Of a stretch of 28,710 nucleotides of DNA, positions 1 to 8,084 are shown piece by piece; position 1 is the first letter of the stretch, and each line of letters begins with the position of its first letter. The position numbers and the translations under genes are program-made. This stretch comes from JBHIDJ01 sp046760105 (GTDB taxonomy: Bacteria; Pseudomonadota; Gammaproteobacteria; Acidiferrobacterales; SPGG2), in assembly GCA_046760105.1 (NCBI GenBank), contig JBHIDJ010000027.1, forward strand, positions 1 through 28,710, given 5' to 3'. The notes under the pieces are model-generated. The model was not told where the DNA came from. It worked only from the letters and a program-made list of their open reading frames with translations, and searched no databases.

Positions 1-197
1 TGAACACGGCTTTCTGCGATAGTTATGGGTCTGTTACAGTTGCCCGCGCCCGTAGCCAAAGTTTCAACGCAATGACGCTGAGGCCAACGCACAATCCATA
101 GCATCCCGATCACGAACCGGCTATACTAAAAACCTGCAGCTTATAACTGTCGGTCATTTCGGAGGTTCCTCCTCAGGCTTTCCCGCAATCGGCTTCT

Positions 198-203
198 TAT
201 AAT
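198..203 (+). promoter_or_regulatory. Possible -10 box upstream of the cold-shock gene
   Basis: A perfect TATAAT hexamer lies 41 nt upstream of the cold-shock start codon. No good -35 hexamer is seen at 16-18 nt spacing, so the promoter call is tentative. A second weaker box, TATACT, lies at 122-127. If that were the real promoter, the transcript would have the long 5' leader typical of cspA-type genes. Confidence 0.3.
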
Positions 204-244
204 CTGCACGCAGTCTTGTTTGATGGTTATTTGAGGACTTCTTT

Positions 245-451
245 ATGCCTACTGGAACTGTAAAGTGGTTCAATGAATCCAAAGGTTATGGCTTCATCTC
301 ACCGCAGGACGGCGGTAAGGACGTGTTCGTCCACCACTCTGGCATCAAGGGAGAAGGCTTTAAGTCCCTGGTCGAGGGACAGCGGGTGAGCTTTGATGTC
401 GAACGTGGCCCCAAGGGTCTGCAGGCGATCAATGTTACTCCTGTGCGTTGA
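245..451 (+). CDS. CspA-family cold-shock protein
   Basis: This is a 68-residue single cold-shock domain, the usual length for the family. Both nucleic-acid-binding motifs are present: RNP1 as KGYGFI at residues 13-18 and RNP2 as VFVHH at 27-31, after the usual TGTVKWFN opening. Such proteins bind single-stranded RNA or DNA in the cytoplasm and act as RNA chaperones or antiterminators. The start is supported by a GAGGA ribosome-binding site at 233-237, 7 nt before the ATG. It is followed after about 100 nt by slyD on the same strand. The sequence does not show which Csp paralogue it is or whether it is cold-inducible, so no symbol is given. Confidence 0.95.
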   Translation: MPTGTVKWFNESKGYGFISPQDGGKDVFVHHSGIKGEGFKSLVEGQRVSFDVERGPKGLQAINVTPVR

Positions 452-551
452 CGCTGCAGCAACCGCTTCAAGCCAACCCTTAGAACGTCCTTGCTCTTAA
501 AGGGACAAACAGAGCGGGGCGGCCTTTTCAACCTCCGAAAAGGATACTGAC

Positions 552-1034
552 ATGCAGATCGCCAAACACAAGGTAGTTACTATCGACTACAAGCTCACGG
601 ACGGGAGCGGTAACGTTATTGAAAGTTCTCAAGGCGGCGACGCGTTTTCTTATGTTCACGGTATGGGCGCCACCATTCCTGCTCTAGAGACCGCCATGGA
701 AGGGAAATCGCCCGGCGATACGCTTACGGTCTCGTTGTCACCCGAGCAGGCTTACGGCGAGCGGAATGAATCACTTGTGCAGGTTGTCCCAAGAGAACGC
801 TTTGAGACCGATAACGACCTTACGGTGGGCATGCGCTTTCAAACGTCCGCCGAAGAAGAACCGCGGGTCGTGACCGTGATGAAGATTGACCACGATGGTA
901 TCACAGTCGATGGTAACCACCCCTTGGCTGGCGCCACCCTCAATTTCGCCATCGCCATCGTCGAGGTGCGTGATGCCACAGACGATGAGATAAACCACGG
1001 CCACGTGCATGACCCCGAGACCCACGACCATTAA
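552..1034 (+). CDS. slyD: SlyD-type FKBP peptidyl-prolyl cis-trans isomerase
   Basis: The 160-residue product matches the SlyD branch of FKBP isomerases, which catalyse cis-trans isomerisation of proline peptide bonds and act as folding chaperones in the cytoplasm. The FKBP half runs over residues 1-70 and contains the YVHGMG segment at 34-39 and the EGKSPGD loop at about 50-56. The insert-in-flap chaperone domain covers about 75-125. The C-terminus is rich in His and Asp (residues 148-160), a short form of the metal-binding tail that in E. coli SlyD binds nickel. That tail is shorter and has fewer Cys/His than E. coli SlyD, so a nickel role is uncertain. A ribosome-binding site AAAAGGA lies at 538-544. 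Confidence 0.93.
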   Translation: MQIAKHKVVTIDYKLTDGSGNVIESSQGGDAFSYVHGMGATIPALETAMEGKSPGDTLTVSLSPEQAYGERNESLVQVVPRERFETDNDLTVGMRFQTSAEEEPRVVTVMKIDHDGITVDGNHPLAGATLNFAIAIVEVRDATDDEINHGHVHDPETHDH

Positions 1035-1243
1035 ACACGGTTAGCGCGCGCTGTCGTAACACTTGGCACAGGGGCCTGAGCACCGTCGTTTACCTCCCTA
1101 GATCACGCGGGTGGTAGGCACCGATCTTAATTCCTGCCGACAGGGAATTTAGTCAAAAAATCAAATACTTACTGCGGAGCTGCATCGTTAGCGTGAACGC
1201 TGCCCATGGTGAATGCAGCCGCTTAGGCTGGCCGGGCCACGTT

Positions 1244-1834
1244 TTAATCAAGCGCTAGGATTTCGTACTCGGTCTTTGCTGAGGCCAGCAGAAAGCTCAC
1301 CTTTCGACCTTTCTTTGCCAGCACCAGCTTGCTTACCAACCGGTATCGTCCCGGTGGCGCGTCTTGCGGTATGGGCAGTGGATCGGAAGCGATATAGTAA
1401 CCGGAGTTCTGTAACTGATTAGTGAGACCCTGGGTATTGGTGACGATCAGAGTGCCATCGGCTGCGTAAAATTCGTTAATCTCTTTAAACACAAAATCAG
1501 GGTCATGCCTTCTTAGTAGGAACACCCGCTTTACGATCGATAACTCGCGACAAGGTTTGATTTCTGGTATCGCCGGCGCGATCTCATATAAGCGCGTCAC
1601 GGCATACACGCCTTTTTCCGGTAGGGGTTGGTATTCTCCTGATGCTGCATTTGGTTGATCGGTAGAGTACTTGTAAGTTGTTTGGTAATGTCTGTCATGT
1701 GCTCGCCATTCATAAAGCTTGCACAAGAGTGAAGTCCGAGGGGGAGCGCTGTACGCGAGCAGGGCGAGCGTGACCAGTACTAAGAGAACGGCGATCGCTG
1801 AACGATAGTACGGGTTAGCTATAGTACTTATCAC
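1244..1834 (-). CDS. Hypothetical membrane-anchored protein downstream of a Ser/Thr kinase
   Basis: I do not recognise this 196-residue protein. It starts with GTG and has one hydrophobic segment at about residues 14-31, which suggests a signal anchor with the rest in the periplasm. The body holds paired motifs rich in Tyr, Pro and Arg, and a C-terminal stretch PPGRYRLVSKLVLAKKG that looks like a beta-rich domain. It begins only 6 nt after the stop codon of the upstream kinase gene, so the two are almost certainly co-transcribed. It could be a partner, sensor or target of the kinase, but this is inference from position. Codon use looks like that of its neighbours. Confidence 0.75.
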   Translation of the reverse strand: MISTIANPYYRSAIAVLLVLVTLALLAYSAPPRTSLLCKLYEWRAHDRHYQTTYKYSTDQPNAASGEYQPLPEKGVYAVTRLYEIAPAIPEIKPCRELSIVKRVFLLRRHDPDFVFKEINEFYAADGTLIVTNTQGLTNQLQNSGYYIASDPLPIPQDAPPGRYRLVSKLVLAKKGRKVSFLLASAKTEYEILALD

Positions 1835-1840
1835 GGCTTG

Positions 1841-3031
1841 TTATTCGTTAGCTGATGGATTTCCCCATGCCTTTTTGAGCGACGTGTATCTGTCCTCGGG
1901 CGTCTGGGTACGCGACGCAACATCCTTGGCAGCCACATGTGTCTCAACATTGGGGTAATCGCCGGTCAAGAGCAGGGCGAGCGCGACACTACCTATCAGT
2001 AATACTCCGTCACGCACCAAGCTACCCGAGCGTTCGCGTTTGCGAGCCTCTCGATTGTCGCCAGATGGGGGCGCCGCCGCTGGTTGGAATTGCCGGCTTC
2101 TCACCTTGCGGTGGCGAAGTAGTGCTTTGCGAAATTCGGCAATTGTCTGGAAACGTCGATCCGGGTCTTTTGCGATCGCCTTCAGAATGAGTTTTTCCAG
2201 CTCCCTGGGTATTTCAGTTCGGAATTTCCTTGGTGGCGGCGGGTTTTCCTGAACGTGGGCGTGCATCAGCGCATAATGTGTCTTTCCTTCAAATGGCAGT
2301 CGACCCGTGACCGCCTCGAACAACGTGATCCCCAAGGTGTAGATGTCGGAACGATAATCTATTTGCCGGCCTTTGATTTGCTCTGGTGACATGTACAGGA
2401 ACGTGCCCATGGTGCCACTCTTTGTCGGGTCCTGTTCGTCTATGAGCCTGGCGACGCCAAAATCCACAAGCTTTAGGCGACCGTCAACCGTGATGAAGAT
2501 ATTCGCCGGTTTCAAGTCTTGATGGACGATGCCCATGTGATGGATGTGTTCTACCCCGACGGAGGCTTGCGCGAACACGTCCACCGCCTCCTTGACAGAA
2601 AGTGTTCCCTGCCGGCGTAAGCGTTGTTCAAGGGTTTCACCCTCGAGGTACTCCATCGCCAGCACCCATCCGACACTTTTTTCAATCAACGCGTGCAGCT
2701 TAACGACATAGGGGCTATCCAGGCGCGCCTGCACCCGCGCCTCGTTTGCGAACCGGCGTACAAAACCTTCGTTTTCACAGAAGTGGGGCGGCAAGATCTT
2801 TAGCGCTACCGTGCGGTCGAGCAAGCTGTCGTGGGCCTTATACACGACCCCCATACCGCCTGCGCCGAGTTTTCGCTCGATGACGTAGTTATCCAGTTGC
2901 GTGCCCGGTGCAAGTACCTCGTTTGCAGCGGCCGCGGCCACATCGGAAGACCGCGCCGGTTCCGGATTGCGGGCGGAACGATCGCCAAGGATCAGTGTGC
3001 TTTCCAGTTGTGCGGCCTTCTTTGTCGCCAC
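1841..3031 (-). CDS. Membrane-anchored Ser/Thr protein kinase (Hanks/PknB type)
   Basis: This 396-residue eukaryotic-type kinase has the standard elements in order: glycine loop GAGGMGVV at 56-63, ATP-anchoring Lys78 in VALKIL, catalytic loop HQDLKPAN at 170-177 with Asp172, DFG at 190-192 and the SPE motif at about 225. The catalytic loop reads HQD rather than HRD, so it is a non-RD kinase, a class often less dependent on activation-loop phosphorylation. One membrane segment lies at about 352-367, leaving a tail of only about 30 residues outside and no PASTA repeats. Start is GTG with GGAG 9 nt upstream. The N-terminal ESTLILGD stretch is a plausible autophosphorylation site for FHA-domain binding. 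The next gene (1244-1834) follows after 6 nt. Substrates are unknown. Confidence 0.93.
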   Translation of the reverse strand: MATKKAAQLESTLILGDRSARNPEPARSSDVAAAAANEVLAPGTQLDNYVIERKLGAGGMGVVYKAHDSLLDRTVALKILPPHFCENEGFVRRFANEARVQARLDSPYVVKLHALIEKSVGWVLAMEYLEGETLEQRLRRQGTLSVKEAVDVFAQASVGVEHIHHMGIVHQDLKPANIFITVDGRLKLVDFGVARLIDEQDPTKSGTMGTFLYMSPEQIKGRQIDYRSDIYTLGITLFEAVTGRLPFEGKTHYALMHAHVQENPPPPRKFRTEIPRELEKLILKAIAKDPDRRFQTIAEFRKALLRHRKVRSRQFQPAAAPPSGDNREARKRERSGSLVRDGVLLIGSVALALLLTGDYPNVETHVAAKDVASRTQTPEDRYTSLKKAWGNPSANE

Positions 3032-3291
3032 GATGCGAAGCTCCCGCTAAAGATACGCTGCATCTTGGGTTAAGCCCTCGCCGTGACTGAGCGGGGCCGA
3101 CAAGACGCTGAAATATATGGTTTATTTCTCTTGCACATTCTGTGCCGGGATCGACCGGCAACAGTCGAGGGGCCGCGAGAGGCTATATCAACGCCACCCG
3201 GTGTGAGCCCCTGGGGGGCCTTGGGGCAGGCGGAAATCTGCTGGAAAATACGCCATAATCAACGCTTTCTTACAGCCGAGTCTGCTTTGCC

Positions 3292-4449
3292 ATGCCGATT
3301 AGCCCAATAACAGAGATTATCCAGGAGCTTCGTGTGGGCCGCATGGTCATCGTGATGGACGATGAGGATCGTGAGAACGAAGGCGACCTGCTGATCGCAG
3401 CCGAGCATGTGCGCCCGGAAGACGTCAACTTCATGGCGCGCTATGGGCGCGGGCTCGTTTGTCTAACATTGACCCAGGCGCGCTGCCAACAGCTGCAACT
3501 GCCGCTAATGGTCAGCGATACGCACGCGCGACACGCCACAAGCTTTACGATTTCTATCGAGGCCGCCAAGGGCGTTACCACCGGCATCTCCGCTGCTGAC
3601 CGGGCGAAGACCATACACGCGGCCATTAGAAAAGACGCTAAACCCATCGACATTGTCATGCCGGGGCATATCTTTCCCATCATGGCGCAACGCGGCGGGG
3701 TGTTGGCACGGGCAGGCCACACGGAAGCGGGTGTGGATCTTGCCCGTCTGGCTGGACTTCAGCCGGCGAGTGTGCTGTGCGAGGTGATGAACGAGGACGG
3801 CACAATGGCGAGATTGCCCCAGTTGGAGACGTTTGCGGACGAGCACGACTTGAGAATCGGCACCATCGCCGACCTCATCCACTATCGCATGGAGCATGAA
3901 TCCACGATCCAACGCTTGTCCGAATCGACCGTACCGACGGAATTCGGCGAGTTTCGTATGGTCGCCTATCACGACATGATCAGTGAGAACATGCATCTGG
4001 CCTTGGTCAAAGGCGATATATCGCGCGATACGGCCACCCTGGTCAGGGTACACGTTCAGGAGAACTTGTTTGATCTGTTCACCGATGTGCATCGTACGGG
4101 GCATTGGACGTTGCACGCGGCGTTACGGCGTGTGGCCACTGAAGGTAGCGGAATCGTCGTAATCCTGTATCACCCTGAATCGTCCGAGAGCCTGTTAAAG
4201 CGCATGCAGACCTTTGATGTCTCCCGTGGGATTGTGGCATTACCCGTCAGCAAACGTCACCAGGAGGAATTGCGCACGTATGGGCTCGGCAGCCAAATTC
4301 TCGCCGACCTCGGGGTCGGTAAGATGCGCGTGTTGGGACATGCGATGAAGGTACCCGCGATGTCGGGTTTCGGCCTGGAGATCGTGGAGTACATTGAGAA
4401 CGCCCGTCGCTCGTATAACGAGGATCACTCAAAGCAGATATCGGGATGA
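3292..4449 (+). CDS. ribB: 3,4-dihydroxy-2-butanone 4-phosphate synthase with degenerate GTP cyclohydrolase II-like domain
   Basis: The N-terminal half (residues 1 to about 205) is a complete DHBP synthase, which converts ribulose 5-phosphate to the four-carbon precursor of riboflavin. It carries DDEDRENEGD at 23-32, HARHATSFTISIEA at about 78-91 and the GHTEAGVDLARLAG segment at 142-155. The C-terminal half (about 213-385) aligns with GTP cyclohydrolase II, but all three zinc-binding Cys of that enzyme are replaced. Against E. coli RibA the segment at 250-278 has Glu, Arg and Gly where Cys is required, and the RQEGR motif is gone. It would be annotated ribBA by length, but the cyclohydrolase activity is probably lost (RibBX type). 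Its stop overlaps the ribH start as ATGA. No FMN riboswitch was recognised upstream. Confidence 0.93.
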   Translation: MPISPITEIIQELRVGRMVIVMDDEDRENEGDLLIAAEHVRPEDVNFMARYGRGLVCLTLTQARCQQLQLPLMVSDTHARHATSFTISIEAAKGVTTGISAADRAKTIHAAIRKDAKPIDIVMPGHIFPIMAQRGGVLARAGHTEAGVDLARLAGLQPASVLCEVMNEDGTMARLPQLETFADEHDLRIGTIADLIHYRMEHESTIQRLSESTVPTEFGEFRMVAYHDMISENMHLALVKGDISRDTATLVRVHVQENLFDLFTDVHRTGHWTLHAALRRVATEGSGIVVILYHPESSESLLKRMQTFDVSRGIVALPVSKRHQEELRTYGLGSQILADLGVGKMRVLGHAMKVPAMSGFGLEIVEYIENARRSYNEDHSKQISG

Positions 4450-4922
4450 ATGGCATCAAGAGCATCCACGGCGACTTATTGGCCCGCGGTGCACGTTTCG
4501 GGGCCGTTCTCAGTCGTTTCAACAGTTTCATTGGTGAGCGCTTGTTGGAAGGTGCGGTCGACACCTTGACGCGCCATGGTGTCGAGTTATCGAACATCGA
4601 AGTGGTCCGGGTTCCGGGGGCCTACGAGATGCCGCTTGCCGCAAAGACAATGGCCGCGAGCGAAAGATATGATGCACTGATAGCGCTTGGTGTCGTTATT
4701 CGTGGTGAGACGCCGCACTTCGAATACGTTGCCGGGGAATGCTGCAAAGGGCTATCCCAGGTAAGTATGCAGTACGATATCCCCATGGGCTTTGGCGTGT
4801 TGACGGTTGATACGATCGAGCAAGCCATTGAGCGCGCAGGAACGAAAGCAGGCAACAAGGGTGTCGATGCGGCGCTCGCAGTGATCGAGATGGTCAATCT
4901 GGTGAGACAGCTCCGCGAGTAG
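4446..4922 (+). CDS. ribH: 6,7-dimethyl-8-ribityllumazine synthase
   Basis: This 158-residue protein is lumazine synthase. It condenses the DHBP product of RibB with a ribityl-aminopyrimidine in the penultimate step of riboflavin synthesis. Family motifs are all present: RFN at about 19-21, VPGAYEMP near 56-63, the GVVIRGETPHFEYV active-site stretch with its catalytic His, and the PMGFGVLTVDT and AGTKAGNKG motifs near the end. Length is normal for the family. The start ATG overlaps the ribB stop (ATGA), which indicates translational coupling. nusB follows after 16 nt, the arrangement common in gammaproteobacteria. Confidence 0.97.
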   Translation: MNGIKSIHGDLLARGARFGAVLSRFNSFIGERLLEGAVDTLTRHGVELSNIEVVRVPGAYEMPLAAKTMAASERYDALIALGVVIRGETPHFEYVAGECCKGLSQVSMQYDIPMGFGVLTVDTIEQAIERAGTKAGNKGVDAALAVIEMVNLVRQLRE

Positions 4923-4938
4923 GTGAGGGGAGAAAGCC

Positions 4939-5391
4939 GTGCGCAAAGGAGCACGCCACAAGGCACGTCAAGCGGCGGTACAAGCACTCTACCAGTGGCA
5001 ATTGACACAGCAGCCGCCAAACGAGATTGAGGATCATTTTAACCTGGATCACGAGTTGGACGATGTTGATCTGGAGTACTTTCATCACCTTGTTTCTGAG
5101 ATTCCGCTGCACAAACACGAGCTCGATGATCACCTTATCCCGCATCTGGATCGGGAGGTGGAAGACATTGATCCGGTAGAGCGTGCCATTCTGCGCATCG
5201 GCGCTTACGAGTTTGAATTCCATCCTGAGATTCCCTATAAGGTGGTTCTCGACGAGGCCGTCGAGCTCGCAAAGACTTTTGGGGCCGAGCACGGTCACAA
5301 GTATGTCAACGCCGTGCTAGACAAGGTGGCATCGAAACTGCGGGCAGCAGAAGTTCAGGCCAGCCGGACAGCCTCGTCGCCTGCACTTTGA
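4939..5391 (+). CDS. nusB: Transcription antitermination factor NusB
   Basis: The 150-residue product is NusB, which with NusE (S10) binds boxA in rRNA leaders and supports antitermination. It begins with the basic stretch KGARHKARQAAVQALYQWQ typical of the family. The C-terminal region carries DPVERAILRIGAYE and the conserved LDEAVELAKTFG and VNAVLDK segments. Translation starts at GTG, preceded by a GGGGAG ribosome-binding site at 4926-4931. The stop codon overlaps the TTG start of thiL. Position between ribH and thiL matches the usual gammaproteobacterial order. Confidence 0.97.
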   Translation: MRKGARHKARQAAVQALYQWQLTQQPPNEIEDHFNLDHELDDVDLEYFHHLVSEIPLHKHELDDHLIPHLDREVEDIDPVERAILRIGAYEFEFHPEIPYKVVLDEAVELAKTFGAEHGHKYVNAVLDKVASKLRAAEVQASRTASSPAL

Positions 5392-6389
5392 ACGAGTTCG
5401 ATCTGATCCGCACCTATTTCGCGAGGCAGGGCCTCACCCGTAACGATGTTGTCGTTTCTATCGGCGACGATGCCGCGGTGATAGACATACCTGCAGGCAT
5501 GCAACAAGTGGTGACCACCGACGCGCTGATTGCTGGTACCCATTTTTTGGCGGATGCGGAACCAGCTTCCGTGGGTCACAAAGCCTTGGCCGTCAACTTT
5601 AGTGATCTCGCCGCCATGGGTGCGACACCAACGTGGTTCACGTTGAATCTAACCCTGCCAGCGGTAGATGACGTGTGGCTCAAAGCCTTTTGTGAGGGCG
5701 TATTTACGCTTGCCAATGAATACCAAGCTCAGCTCGTAGGCGGGGATACTGTGCGCGGGCCACTGGCGGTCTGCATTCAAGCCTATGGTTTAGTGCCCGC
5801 GGGCAAAGCGTTGCTACGCACCGGGGCGAAATCAAGTGATCGCATTTACGTTACCGGTGTTCTCGGTGACGCTGCTCTGGGGCTGTTGCAACAGCGTGGT
5901 CGTCTCAGCATGTCCCAAAAAGAACGTGCTTGTGCGCTTGAGCGGCTCAACTATCCGGCGCCACGTGTAGCGCAGGGCATTGTCCTGCGCGACTTGGCCT
6001 CGAGTTGTATTGATATTTCCGACGGCCTATTGGCCGATCTCGAGCATATTCTCCAGGCAAGCGGTGTCGGTGCACGTGTTTTCATCGACCAAGTACCATT
6101 GTCTGCGGTGTATCGAGCGCATTTTGACGAGGTTGGCGGATGGGAACTTGCGATCACAAACGGGGATGATTACGAGCTCTGTTTCACAGCGTCATCGGAC
6201 AAGCAGGTCGAATTAGAAAGTCTAGCCGCCTTTGACAAGTGCGGACTCACGTGCATCGGCGACATTGAGCCCGAACCTGGCCTTCGTATTGTGGACTCGA
6301 CCGGAAAGCCATACGAGCCTAAACGCTATGGGTATGATCACTTTGCTAACCCCTCTTCCGAACCCCCTCCCACCCGCGGGAGCGGGTAA
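5388..6389 (+). CDS. thiL: Thiamine-monophosphate kinase
   Basis: ThiL phosphorylates thiamine monophosphate with ATP to give thiamine diphosphate, the cofactor that Dxs in this window needs. The 333-residue protein has the metal and ATP motifs of the PurM/ThiL fold: GDDAAV at about 25-30, TTDALIAGTHF at about 44-54, KALAVNFSDLAAMGA at about 66-80, and GGDTVRGP. The start is TTG, overlapping the nusB stop as TTGA, which implies coupled translation. The natural ThiL fold should end near the GYDHF segment. The last dozen or so residues (NPSSEPPPTRGSG) are encoded by a REP-like palindrome and look like a repeat-derived tail. Confidence 0.95.
   Translation: MNEFDLIRTYFARQGLTRNDVVVSIGDDAAVIDIPAGMQQVVTTDALIAGTHFLADAEPASVGHKALAVNFSDLAAMGATPTWFTLNLTLPAVDDVWLKAFCEGVFTLANEYQAQLVGGDTVRGPLAVCIQAYGLVPAGKALLRTGAKSSDRIYVTGVLGDAALGLLQQRGRLSMSQKERACALERLNYPAPRVAQGIVLRDLASSCIDISDGLLADLEHILQASGVGARVFIDQVPLSAVYRAHFDEVGGWELAITNGDDYELCFTASSDKQVELESLAAFDKCGLTCIGDIEPEPGLRIVDSTGKPYEPKRYGYDHFANPSSEPPPTRGSG
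6352..6389. repeat. REP-like GC-rich palindrome at the end of thiL
   Basis: This stretch contains CCCTCCC and a following GGGAGCGGG, the core of the REP-like element also seen near 9139, 13470, 13620 and 28450. It contains the thiL stop codon and encodes its Pro-rich C-terminal tail. Confidence 0.6.
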
Positions 6390-6535
6390 CCACCACCGCG
6401 TTCGCTGACCATTCCGTCTCGCGGCGAATCTTTTTAGGAATCTCCGTTCTGACGCACTCACCCCTTTGCAAAATGGCAGTAGCTCCCGGTACGGTACGCA
6501 CGTCGCTATGCTCTCATTAACCCACGGGGATCTGC

Positions 6536-7018
6536 TTGGGTACACATAGGCTGCCGGCCAAAATCTGGACGAATCCGATCCACGTGGTTGCTCTGGGGTT
6601 CGGCGTGGGCGCCTTGCCCTATGCCCCGGGCACTGCGGGGACGCTTGTCGCCATCCCCCTCTATTTGCTGCTCGCTAGCCTCTCGCCTGCTTGGTATGCG
6701 GGGACTGTTTTGCTGTTTTCCGCGATTGGTGTTTGGATATGCGATCAGACTGAAGCGCGGCTCGGCATGCACGATCATCCGGGCATCGTGTGGGACGAGA
6801 TCGTGGGCTATCTTGTCGCCATGTTCATGGCGCCACCGCATTGGGTATGGGTAGTCGTCGGGTTTGCTCTGTTTCGACTATTCGACATCTGGAAACCTTT
6901 CCCAATCAGGACCGTGGAACGCCGTATCCACGGTGGCTTCGGTACCATGCTCGATGATGCATTGGCCGGTGTTTATGCGTGGGTAGTGTTGCAGATGATT
7001 GCATTCATCTCCGCGTGA
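6536..7018 (+). CDS. pgpA: Phosphatidylglycerophosphatase A
   Basis: PgpA removes the phosphate from phosphatidylglycerophosphate to give phosphatidylglycerol in the inner membrane. The 160-residue product shows the family features: an opening GFGVGALPYAPGTAGTL, the acidic metal-binding stretch HDHPGIVWDEIVGY, and FRLFDIWKPFPI followed by GGFGTMLDDALAG. Several membrane segments are evident. The start used here is TTG, preceded by GGGGA at 6526-6530, because no in-frame ATG lies before the first conserved motif. It follows thiL by 146 nt that include a REP-like element, so it may or may not share the upstream transcript. Confidence 0.95.
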   Translation: MGTHRLPAKIWTNPIHVVALGFGVGALPYAPGTAGTLVAIPLYLLLASLSPAWYAGTVLLFSAIGVWICDQTEARLGMHDHPGIVWDEIVGYLVAMFMAPPHWVWVVVGFALFRLFDIWKPFPIRTVERRIHGGFGTMLDDALAGVYAWVVLQMIAFISA

Positions 7019-7024
7019 GATGAA

Positions 7025-7858
7025 TCACGCATCAGTCGTCCCCGGTACGTGTCGGTAAATCCTAAGCCCCGCGAACCATTCTGCAAGCGCATGCGTGTCG
7101 TGAGGTAGCGATTCGTGTTTGCCGATGACCAAGGCACCGTGCGGACGTAGCCGGGCTAGCAGTTTTGCCAACAGCCCTTTTTGCAAGGCGTGATCAAAAT
7201 AGGTAAACGCCAGGTTGCGACACAAGATGAGATCGAACCTACTAGCTGGCATCGTGGTACGCACATCCTGTTCAATGAGCGCAATACCTTCACGATATTC
7301 CGGGCGTAGACAATACGTTTGCGCCCTAATCTCGAAGGCCTCGGACAGCCAATGGGATGGCAGGTGCTTGACACTGCTCCAGTCATAACAGGCAGTCTTG
7401 GCCCGTGCGAGTAGCGTGGCATCTGCGTCAGACGCCACAATCCGGAGGTTTGTATCAGACAATGGCGGCTGCGCCTGCAGCTTCACACCAATGGCCAGTG
7501 TATAGGGTTCCTCGCCGGAGGCGCAACCGATGCTCCACACATCCACGTGGGTGCGTGCACTCGCGTGCGCCGCTTGAGCGAGCCGGTGCAGGACTACACT
7601 ATGGAGCTGGTTGAACACCTCGTGGTCACGATAGAAACACGAGATGGTGATGCGGCAAAGACTATCGAGTACGGGCCATTCTGCCGGCGTCTCTTCGAGA
7701 TAGGAACGATAGTGGGAAGGCCCGCGCAAGCCGAGGGCGTGGATACGACGGCTTAGCCGCTTACAGATTTGTCCGCGGACTTTGCGGAAACCAGGCCAGC
7801 GCATACGCAACTGCGGCAAGGCCCACTGCAAAAAACAAACGCACTCTGCGTCTGTCAT
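7025..7858 (-). CDS. CheR-type protein-glutamate methyltransferase (orphan)
   Basis: The 277-residue protein has the two-domain layout of chemotaxis receptor methyltransferases. A helical N-domain (about 1-85) ends in ITISCFYRDHEVF, the counterpart of the usual T-x-FFRD segment. A SAM-binding Rossmann domain follows, with WSIGCASGEEPYTLA, an aspartate-ending IVASDAD strand, and FDLILCRNLAFTYF. In known systems CheR methylates glutamates on chemoreceptors. No chemoreceptor, CheB, CheA or CheW lies in this window, so its partner is unknown and it may serve a non-chemotaxis pathway. The ATG at 7858 is preferred to a TTG one codon earlier; no clear ribosome-binding site is seen. Its stop lies 6 nt from the pgpA stop, convergently. 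Confidence 0.88.
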   Translation of the reverse strand: MTDAECVCFLQWALPQLRMRWPGFRKVRGQICKRLSRRIHALGLRGPSHYRSYLEETPAEWPVLDSLCRITISCFYRDHEVFNQLHSVVLHRLAQAAHASARTHVDVWSIGCASGEEPYTLAIGVKLQAQPPLSDTNLRIVASDADATLLARAKTACYDWSSVKHLPSHWLSEAFEIRAQTYCLRPEYREGIALIEQDVRTTMPASRFDLILCRNLAFTYFDHALQKGLLAKLLARLRPHGALVIGKHESLPHDTHALAEWFAGLRIYRHVPGTTDA

Positions 7859-8084
7859 CAACCGTTTCGGTCGCCGGTGCGCAGCGACACCCTAGTTTTG
7901 AATTTGCAATGTTAGCATCGGGTGTAGTGTGAATCCGACCCGCGTACCGAGCTTAGGATCGCTCCTATACCGATAGGAATCTAGACAACTGAACAAGAGA
8001 GTATCGGCTTGGACGAGGATCGCCCGAGCAGACATGATTATTGTTTGCTGTCCCGGTACAGGGACGGCAGGGTGCTCAGCGCCG

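Noticed and set aside
1129..1149. AATTCCTGCCGACAGGGAATT hairpin as a terminator for slyD
   Set aside because: The stem is imperfect and A-rich sequence, not a T-run, follows on the plus strand.
3221..3245. Possible FMN riboswitch upstream of ribB (TTGGGGCAGGCGGAAATCTG resembles the RFN opening)
   Set aside because: The later conserved RFN elements, such as the ACCGGCGGT part and the closing helices, are not found before the ribB start 50 nt later.
8049..8065. GTCCC-GGTACA-GGGAC hairpin after the Sel1 gene as a terminator
   Set aside because: The stem is only 5 bp and no T-run follows on the minus strand.
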